Shown here in pieces: positions 46,292 to 56,100 of a DNA stretch of 64,000 bases (the stretch's first letter is position 1; every line of letters starts with the position of its first letter). The notes under the pieces were generated by a model that saw nothing but the letters and a program-made list of their open reading frames with translations, was not told the DNA's origin and did not search any database. The translations under genes were made by a program, and so were the position numbers. Source of the DNA: Mya arenaria (Eukaryota; Mollusca; Bivalvia; Myida; Myidae); contig NC_069135.1 in assembly GCF_026914265.1 (NCBI RefSeq), positions 9,708,887 to 9,772,886 on the forward strand, in the 5' to 3' direction.

Positions 46292-48509
46292 TCAGACATC
46301 TATGAGGTAGCCGGTGAAGGAGGAGGTGGACTCCCCCTGGATAGAGTTACTGTCGCTCTGGTCCGTGTGCCGCACCCACACCTCGTCACCTGCGGTCACA
46401 GATAATGCATGCATCAACACACAGCATACCCTACATCAACACAATTACGCATCTCCTTGCAGTGCACCCACCACCCCTTTCCCGTTACAGAGTGCTCAAG
46501 TATAATTGAATGAAACAAAAGACTTAAATACTGAAGTTAACATTCAACATTTCTCATTGTTGTTGGACCAACACAGACCCCCCCCCCCCCTCTCATTGTT
46601 GTTGGACCAACACAGACCCCCCCCCCCTCTCATTGTTGTTGGACCAACACAGACCCCCCCCCCCCCCCCCTCTCATTGTTGTTGGAGTTACACGTTTGTA
46701 TGCTTAGTTAAATATTAGAAAGTTGTGTTTCGTACGAGTTTCCGTATTGGTGACCTACCAGCGACGAGCTTGAGAGCGACAGCGTTGGTTCCCATGGTGT
46801 AGTAGCTGCTGTCCCCAGACTGGACCTTGGTGACGGCCTCCCCGTTTAGCACCAGCGACAACCCCGTGCTCACACCACCCCTATTCAACACCACCGCCGT
46901 AAACTCGTACAAGCCTGCGAACGGCGCCGTGAATATACCATGACGGACGTCGTACGCGTCACCGAGATTCAACGTCACCTGGCCAAAAAAAAAATAGTAT
47001 AGTTTCAAGGACCTTGCATTCATATAATTTCGTGGCTAGTTATATTTGATCGTTCAGATGCATGACAAAGAGGTTATCCTTATCGGTTAACTCGAATATT
47101 TACCTCCTCATAGATGATGGCCTGCTGTTTCCCGAGGGTGGCGATGTTGTGTCCGAGTGTGGCGGTGAAGGCCACAGGACTGCTAGACAAAGACGGACAC
47201 CCGCACGTCGCTGTTATGGACAGAAAGGTTCGGGAATATTAGGTTGTTGATGAATGTTCTAGATATTATACGTTACGGGACTAGTAGGTGACCCGATGTG
47301 GAATATACAGGGCGCAGAAAACAATATTCGGATTCGAGCTTTGCTTCCAATATATATCGGGTCACTTACTAGCCCCGAAGCGTAAATATCACACCAACAA
47401 CCTATTAACAATGACCAAGACGCCAACGCTATCTGGGAAATGTTTCATATTATTCATCGGAATCGTAAATTATACGGAATTTCGGTACGATATAGAGATC
47501 AGTGACCTAATATGGAAAAACATGGCTACCCCGCGTGACAAGCCCTGGACCAATGGCGTTGTGTCATACAAGTTGGAAGCGTGATACATTCTGAGATGTA
47601 TGGAAAATAGTATTATCTGATCGTAAAAGGGTCAGTAAGTCTGTTATGTAGATGTTAGGAGTGTCCACGTAATTGTAAACAAGGTAGCCGTTGTCAAACC
47701 GTTTTGACGGAGCGTAGTCAGTTTGTCGAGTTCACGCTCCAGCAGGTCAGCTTCCGCCTCGAGCTGCGCGCGCAGATTTCGTTCTTCCGCTACCAGTGAA
47801 AGCAGCGTCGTCCCCAGCTCCGCGGGCAGGCTCTGACCCAACACCTGAAGTTTAGTGGTGTCCACCAAGCAGTGTTTATTAAAAATAATCATTGATTTGA
47901 GCAAAAATCACACATATTGAATGGATTTACATGTAATGTAAATTGCAACTTTTTCTATTTTACTGCTAGTGTTAATTATATGTATTGCAAATTTTAGATT
48001 CATGCTAAAACACTCAAGCAAGGGCGGCTCCATGCGTTGACTTTTGGGGGAGGGACGCAGCGTTGAACATGTACGACCATTCCCCCCCCCAAAAAAAAAC
48101 AACAAAAACAACAACAACAGTCAACAACACGAAATATATATGCATGTATATGGTGTATTTAGTTTTACTCTCCGATATTCACATATTTAATTATTTATTT
48201 ATTCAGGTTGGGGGGGGGGGGGGAAAGACGGTAGTCCCCTATCACATCACTTGCTTAAAACTTTAAATTTTATGTAAAACATACACATACATATTCCATA
48301 CTGAACATACATGTATTCGTAAAGTAAGGATGTAAGGATGAACATACGGCAGATTCGCGGAGAATGAACATACGTATATATTACTACACTATTTTGCTAT
48401 ATATATATATATTTCAAGAACATAGCCAATCAGAAATATAAACGGTACAACTGACACTTACATGTACAGAAAGCTGACCAAGTAACACAAGAACCAACAT
48501 GACGGCCAT
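46292..48509 (-). CDS. Secreted C1q-domain protein, 5 exons, 205 residues
   Basis: Minus-strand exons 48462-48509, 47700-47844, 47104-47210, 46759-46978 and 46292-46389 join in phase (618 coding bases). Most splice sites are good; the donor of exon 2 (ACG/GTTTGA) is weak. Exon 1 encodes the leader MAVMLVLVLLGQLSVH. Residues 30-63 are a Leu/Glu-rich coiled coil. A linker TCGC (67 and 69 Cys) follows, with an N-glycosylation site NAT at 64-66. Residues 76-203 are a C1q domain: PVAFTATLG start, GIFTAPFAGLYEFTAVV core, and the closing DEVWVRHTDQ..SSFTGYLI. No collagen repeat is present, as in most bivalve C1q-domain proteins. Such proteins form secreted trimers that bind ligands in immunity or extracellular fluids. 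The specific role is not shown. Confidence 0.92.
46543..46690. repeat. Poly-C-bearing ~40-bp tandem repeat in C1q intron 4
   Basis: Three to four units of TCTCATTGTTGTTGGACCAA + CACAGA + a C run of 10-17. Only the C-run length varies, as expected from slippage. Plus-strand frames across it are not genes. Confidence 0.92.
47255..47590 (+). mobile_element. Dispersed short element, copy in C1q intron 2
   Basis: Homologue of 23,880-24,140, here longer. Its left part holds an inverted repeat (TAGTAGGTGACCCGAT and ATCGGGTCACTTACTAG). It fills most of intron 2. A 98-codon frame over it is incidental. Confidence 0.7.
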
Positions 48510-48744
48510 ATATAACCTTATATTCGGCTGACTCGACCTCAATTCTTCAAGATAACATGTCTATGCCTTCCTGATAATGGTCAGTTGGAACGGTTTCTAT
48601 CATATTAGACTCAATGTGATAAAAGCACCGTCTCAAATAGACATGTGCACTTTTCTATATCTGAAGGCACCTAAATCAGAAGTTAGTTTAAACTTATTCT
48701 TCAACGATTGTGAAACACATTCATGACATTACAACATTATATTA

Positions 48745-48906
48745 ATCACTTTCGGTGGCACGATGTTGCATCGGTCGTGTGGTCTTGTGTTGTGCAGGAA
48801 ACCTGGTGACCACAAACCAAACTCACATATGCGCCCAGGCCGGGAATGGAACCCGGGTCGCCTAGGTGAGAAGCGAGTGCGCTACTCACTGCCCTAACCG
48901 GACAAC
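48745..48906 (-). mobile_element. tRNA-derived SINE
   Basis: Minus-strand head GTCCGGTTAGGGCAGTGAGT + AGCGCAC is the A-box region, followed by CCGGGTTCCATTCCCGG, a strong B-box with its stem. Then comes a non-tRNA body with GTGGTCACCAGGTTTCCTGC. It lies just upstream of the C1q start codon. Confidence 0.75.
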
Positions 48907-50125
48907 AACCAATTCAGTAGTTGTCAATCTTGATTGAGTCCCTTCCCGTAGTTTAAGATTACGTAATTCAGTACTGGTACAGTTGAGCGAAAATACGAAA
49001 AAACAGCGTTTGCAAATACCCCCTCCCCACTGCTTAAAAACTATTCAACCGTCATTCTTAGCATTGAAAGAAACATTTAATTCAAATTAATCAGTAATAA
49101 ATTTTATTTTAATCCTCACTGATGCATACTTTTCACTTTCAAAAGCGTGACGTGCTTTTCATTAATCATAACGTTCGACGCTTAACCATGTGACACAAAC
49201 GCTACAAACGTTACATTAACGTGGTGACACGCTTATAACTACTTGATATTATTAAGCAAAAGCATCCATCATCGAAATAATTATAATTTGAAACTCGAAT
49301 CCCACGCCAGACTGATTTAAACAAACATAGGAAGTTTCGGATAACAAGAAATCAGGTTAGTTGATCTTTCTCCTCATATATAATTAATAAATATGTGCCA
49401 CGTTATTGTCTACCGCGAGTTCCATGACTCTATCCAACTATTCTAATACCACACTATGTATACGTTTACTGCCAGGTGGTATCGTCCGTTTAGGGAACCA
49501 TAGGAAAGCTAGCTTTTTACAAATATGTGAATTATATGACATCGATAAGTCATATTACACGAACACATAGGGTTATATATAGTTGCAGTATACATAATTA
49601 CAGTTTCGTACTTAATTCAACTAATAATCATACGTGAAACATGACAATTTTTGCTAGTTTTAAATGCCAAAAAGCTTGGTTGATCATAATAAACATATTT
49701 CTTCTTTCTTCTTCACTTACCAGCACCTTTCATTTGATACGGACATGATATGAGCAGCTTGATGTGGTGCTAAGTTGCTGTTATTTCCTAAATGCTATAA
49801 GGTCGTTGTAGACCAGAACAAATATTGTCAAAACAAAAGCAATTCATTGTGCTTGCATATTCGTTGTATGGCTTAGAATTTAACTAAGAATTAGACAATT
49901 GTTATTACATGTGTGTGTGTATGTTTATAATACATGGAAAGAAAAGGCGGTAGGAAAAGTAGTTTACTCATCTAAAACAAATAATGTAGGAACACTAGAG
50001 TTGAATCGGTAGTTTTAAAACATGATAATTCTACAAACATGTGGCTAACCTAAATTCAATGGCGAAAAGGTTTCTGATATAATGGGACTGAGGAAAGCCT
50101 GACCTAAAGTAATGATGTTACAGCT
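48907..50125. other. Divergent intergenic region
   Basis: 1.2 kb between the SINE upstream of the C1q gene and the EF-hand gene, both transcribed away from here. It probably holds the EF-hand gene promoter, but I can place no TATA box or other element with confidence. Confidence 0.4.
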
Positions 50126-53100
50126 ATGGGACTATTCACGTACATACTGCTGGGAGCGGTCATGCTGGGCTGCGAGGGTTATTCCTTCTTGGACTTTGCG
50201 CACCTGTACCACCAGTACCAACAGCAGATCCCATCGCCGTCAGCCCTCAGCCAGGTTGCCTGGGCACGCCATCACCCGCAGCCCACAACGAATCGACGGC
50301 CCATCAGTCTCCTGAACTCCATCAGGCAGTCTATGTCGCATCTGTCTAACAGGGCTCAAACAGTCAGGGGTAAGTAGTCTGACTTAATGTCCTTCGTTTA
50401 GACGCAACTGATCCAGTGTGCATAAATATAAAGTTTGAAAAAAAACTTATTTAAATTAGCTCTTTCACTAGCGAGTTTAGAGGGGGGATGCACCCTGCGC
50501 GCGCCCCTCTAAAATCTTCTGAGTTTACTTTTTATGTCAATATTGGATGTAAAAATGTATTAATACACGCTCAAAATGCACAATTTACTACTACAAATGG
50601 TCAAAATTATCTTCAGGGAGTAACTCCAAATCCCCATACAAACCGTTTATGCCATATACTTTCGGAATTGAGGGCGGGGAGCGTGTCAAAAGGTCACGCC
50701 CCTAAGTCACGCCCCCTCTAACGTCATTTCCTGGATCCGCCCCTGATACTAGTACTTTATATACTTTATAAAAAACAGTATGTTTAACCGAGAAATGAAA
50801 CAAAGACATTACCAATGTATAGGCTGATTGAACTCCTTTTACCGATGTGTTTACAATTAAAAACTACTCAATCAAAAGTATGATTGTATACTTCTCCAGT
50901 TATTTTGGTATATTTTAAATGGCTTTTACGCACATACTTTCAACTTACCGTATAACCGCAGACATTTTAATGGACGACTTCGAAGTGCGTTTGTTTGTTC
51001 ACGCCCATTTAATTGTATTTTCATTTGCTAAAAATAATTCATAAGAAAAGTCAAAAAGAAATCAACCTAGGGCCTTTGTCAACTTTCAACGTATAACGTT
51101 CACTTCATTGACATAAACAATTGTTTAAATAGACATTATAATATATGTTTTTCATAAAAGTATGTGTTTACCAACATCAGCAATTTAACGGACCAGGGGC
51201 CGTTATAGGCACCAGGGGGATGTGTTCTAGGCACCAGATTGCCGTTTTATGCACCGGGGGTGCGTTCTTGGCACCAGAGGCCATTTGAAGCACCAGTGGC
51301 CGTTTGAGGCAAAAGGGGATGCGTTCTAGGCACCAGGGGCCGTTTTATGCACCGGGGGTGCGTTCTAGGCACCAGGGGCCGTTTGAGGCACCAGGAGGTT
51401 CGTTCTAGGTACCAGGGGCCGTTTATTGCACCGGGGGTGCGTTCTATGCACCAGGTTGCCGTTTTATGCACCGAGGGTGCGTTACAGGCGTCAGGGGCGG
51501 TTTTATGCACCTGGGGGGGGGGGCGTTACAGGCACCAGTGCCCGTTTAATGCACCTGGGGGCGTTAAAGACACCAGGGGCCGTTTTATGCACCAGGGTGC
51601 GTACTAGGCACCAGGGGCCATTTAATGCACTGGGGGTGCGTTCTAGGCACCAGGGACCTTTTGAATGTATCGGGGGTGCGTTTTAGGCACAGGGGGCGTT
51701 TTAGGCACCAGGGGCCCTTTTAAGGCACCAGGGGCCCTTTTAAGGCACCAGGGGGCGATTCGTGCACCAGGGGGCCGTTTCAGTAAAGGATCATTTTAAT
51801 GAAGTCAATCTTCTTAAATCTGTATGTTTTGTTTATCTTCACCTGTGTGTGTTCACTTTAAACACTGGGAAAGGTTTAATTCCCACACATGTGTAGCACT
51901 AACAGTATTTCAATATGCAACTAAAATCGACTAAAAACTTTATTGCAACGGGTCCAAGTTCTTCAAAACTGTACTGTACGATATCAGTATGACGTCGTTT
52001 CCTTTCATTGCATTTAAATGTAATACTTATGCGTAGATCTATCCTCTAATGTAATGTGGTCATCCATGTGATGCCTTCAACCATCAAATATAATTCTTAT
52101 TTTCGGCATTCTATTACTTAAAATGTAAATATCTAGTATTGCATACATTTTGTAAGAAGTGTTTAACCAATCTGCTGTATGACATTACAGAGACAACGAC
52201 GCAGCTTCCGGGGTATACGAACGTGTGTGACGTCATATGCCCCCGTTGGTGCGCCAGCCGGTCCAGTCCTGACGTCAACGTCACTGATTGTCATTTCGTG
52301 TGCGGCAACGTCTGTAATAAACAGGTAATCAGTTACAGTATGAAGACATTTAATTAACACATTGTGTATCAGATCGATGTCATATTTGTCAACACTTTTC
52401 GGTATGAAATGTACGGCTGTTTAGATGATAATTTTATTTCCATCCACAGACTATAGCCCGGAACCCATACGTAGGAAACTCGCGCTTCGAGGTTGTTCCT
52501 AGTGAGTTCCAGTTCACGCGGTATGACGTTAACGATGACAAGCGCGTGTCGCTCGAGGAGTTCGCACGTGAGGAGGGTGTGTCACGACAGGACGCGCAGG
52601 TCATCTTCGACTTTGCCGATTTCAATGGTAGGATGTCTGGCGTATTTTGGAAATATTAGCAGTAGTCTTTGCCGAAGTCTGTACCTGTATATGTTTCCTA
52701 TTACTTATTTTAGAAAACGATGTACAGTTTCAGCCACTAGACTTGCAGATAAACCATTAAGAAAAAACTTAATCATTATGAATGTGTTTAAAGGTTCGCC
52801 TTTTACCACGTATCTGATACACACACCTTGCGTCAGAGTTTGCATTGCCAATGTGTCAGCCAGTAAGGTTGCATTCTAAGTCAGTTAGATGACCTGCGGA
52901 GTAATATCTTAATGATTAAGGAAGGTTTCTTTCGCTAAGCTCAAGCTGCCCATTCTTAATCATTAAGATTTCACTTCAAGTCATCTATTACATGTTACTT
53001 GTTTTCAAGAACACAAAGTAGAAAGGGGCACACTATAGTTATAGCCATTTTAAGTATCTTTAATAACGTTATTATTTAGACGAACGTGTTAAACATACCT

Positions 53101-56100
53101 GTTTGCAAGAGCTATGGTGAAAACTGCTCAAGGGTATTCTAATTTATACTAGTTGTGCCAGCAACGTGGTTTAACCTAACGAAAACATCCAATGTTCCAG
53201 TCATTTCTGTACACTCGCCTACTTGTTTGTAATATAAGTGAGAAGTAAGAGTAAAACACTTGATGAGGTGTGGTGTTGTTAGTGTAGTTTGGTGATGGTA
53301 ACCAGTACACTTAATGAAGTGGGTTTTATAAGCAAACCGTGCACTGGATGAAGTGTGGTTTGGCGAAAGTAACCTATACGCTGGAATAAGTATAGTAGTC
53401 TTGATAAGGTAATACACAAACTTGATGAAGTGTGTTTTTGGTTGAGGAAAGACATACACTTGATGAAGTGTGTTTTGGTTGAGGAAAGACATACACTTGA
53501 TGAAGTGTGTTTTGGTTGAGGAAAGACATACACTTGATGACGTTTTGTTTTATTGAGGTTGTTCTGACACTGGACGAAGTGGGGAAAGTGGGGATTTGTT
53601 ATGGTAGTCCAGACACTGGACGAAGTGGGGAAAGTGGGGTTTTGTTATTGTAGTCCTGACACTGGACGAAGTGGGGATTTGTTATGGTAGTCCTGACACT
53701 GGACGAAGTGGGGATTTGTTATGGTAGTCCTGACACTGGACGAAGTGGGGATTTGTTATGGTAGTCCTGACACTGGACAAAGTGGGGAAAGTGGGGATTT
53801 GTTATGGTAGTCCTGACACTGGACGAAGTGGGGATTTGTTATGGTAGTCCTGACACTGGACGAAATGGGGATTTGTTATGGTAGTCCTGACACTGGACAA
53901 AGTGGGGAAAGTGGGGATTTGTTATGGTAGGTCTGACACTTGATGAAGTGGGGTTTTGTTATGGTAGTCCTGACACTTGACGAAGTGCGGTTTTGTTATG
54001 GTAGTCCTGACACTGGACGAAATGGGGATTTGTTATGGTAGTCCTGACACTGGACAAAGTGGGGAAAGTGGGGTTTTGTAATGGTAGTCCTGACACTTGA
54101 TGAAGTGCGGTTTTGTTATGGTAGTCCTGACACTTGACGAAGTGCGGTTTTGTTATGGTAGGTCTGACACTTGATGAAGTGCGGTTTTGTTATGGTAGGT
54201 CTGACACTTGACGAAGTGCGGTTTTGTTATGGTAGTCCTGACACTTGACAAAGTGGGGTTTTGTTATGGTAGTCCTGACACTTGATGAAGTGGGGTTTTG
54301 TTATGGTAGTCCTGACACTTGACGAAGTGCGGTTTTGTTATGGTAGGTCTGACACTTGATGAAGTGCGGTTTTGTTATGGTAGTCCTGACACTTGACGAA
54401 GTGCGGTTTTGTTATGGTAGGTCTGACACTGGACAAAGTGGGGTTTTGTTATGGTAGTCCTGACACTTGATGAAGTGCGGTTTTGTTATGGTAGTCCTGA
54501 CACTTGACGAAGTGCGGTTTTGTTATGGTAGGTCTGACACTTGATGAAGTGCGGTTTTGTTATGGTAGTCCTGACACTTGACGAAGTGCGGTTTTGTTAT
54601 GGTAGGTCTGACACTGGACAAAGTGGGGTTTTGTTATGGTAGTCCTGACACTTGATGAAGTGCGGTTTTGTTATGGTAGTCCTGACACTTGACGAAGTGC
54701 GGTTTTGTTATGGTAGGTCTGACACTTGATGAAGTGCGATTTTGTTATGGTAGTCCTGACACTGGACGAAATGGGGATTTGTTATGGTAGTCCTGACACT
54801 GGACAAAGTGGGGAAAGTGGGGTTTTGTTATGGTAGTCCTGACACTTGATGAAGTGCGGTTTTGTTATGGTAGTCCTGACACTTGACGAAGTGCGGTTTT
54901 GTTATGGTAGGTCTGACACTTGATGAAGTGCGGTTTTGTTATGGTAGTCCTGACACTTGACGAAGTGCGGTTTTGTTATGGTAGGTCTGACACTGGACAA
55001 AGTGGGGTTTTGTTATGGTAGTCCTGACACTTGACGAAGTGCGGTTTTGTTATGGTAGGTCTGACACTTGATGAAGTGCGGTTTTGTTATGGTAGGTCTG
55101 ACACTGGACAAAGTGCGGTTTTGTTATGGTAGTCCTGACACTGGACGAAATGGGGATTTGTTATGGTAGTCCTGACACTGGACAAAGTGGGGAAAGTGGG
55201 GTTTTGTTATGGTAGTCCAGACACTTGATGAAGTGCGGTTTTGTTATGGTAGTCCTGACACTTGATGAAGTGGGGTTTTGTTATGGTAGTCCTGACACTT
55301 GACGAAGTGCGGTTTTGTTATGGTAGGTCTGACACTTGATGAAGTGGGGTTTTGTTATGGTAGTCCTGACACTTGACGAAGTGCGGTTTTGTTATGGTAG
55401 TCCTGACACTTGACGAAGTGCGGTTTTGTTATGGTAGTCCTGACACTGGACAAAGTGGGGAAAGTGGGGATTTGTTATGGTAGGTCTGACACTTGATGAA
55501 GTGGGGTTTTGTTATGGTAGTCCTGACACTTGACGAAGTGCGGTTTTGTTATGGTAGTCCTGACACTGGACGAAATGGGGATTTGTTATGGTAGTCCTGA
55601 CACTGGACAAAGTGGGGAAAGTGGGGTTTTGTAATGGTAGTCCTGACACTTGATGAAGTGCGGTTTTGTTATGGTAGTCCTGACACTTGACGAAGTGCGG
55701 TTTTGTTATGGTAGGTCTGACACTTGATGAAGTGCGGTTTTGTTATGGTAGGTCTGACACTTGACGAAGTGCGGTTTTGTTATGGTAGTCCTGACACTTG
55801 ACAAAGTGGGGTTTTGTTATGGTAGTCCTGACACTTGATGAAGTGGGGTTTTGTTATGGTAGTCCTGACACTTGACGAAGTGCGGTTTTGTTATGGTAGG
55901 TCTGACACTTGATGAAGTGCGGTTTTGTTATGGTAGTCCTGACACTTGACGAAGTGCGGTTTTGTTATGGTAGGTCTGACACTGGACAAAGTGGGGTTTT
56001 GTTATGGTAGTCCTGACACTTGATGAAGTGGGGTTTTGTTATGGTAGTCCTGACACTTGACGAAGTGCGGTTTTGTTATGGTAGGTCTGACACTTGATGA

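Noticed and set aside
48820..48906. Functional tRNA gene on the minus strand
   Set aside because: A and B boxes are present, but the stems are incomplete and a non-tRNA body follows, as in a SINE.
51247..51686. Frames rich in His-Arg-Gly over the GC-rich array on both strands
   Set aside because: Pure repeat translation in an intron, with no start or splice context.
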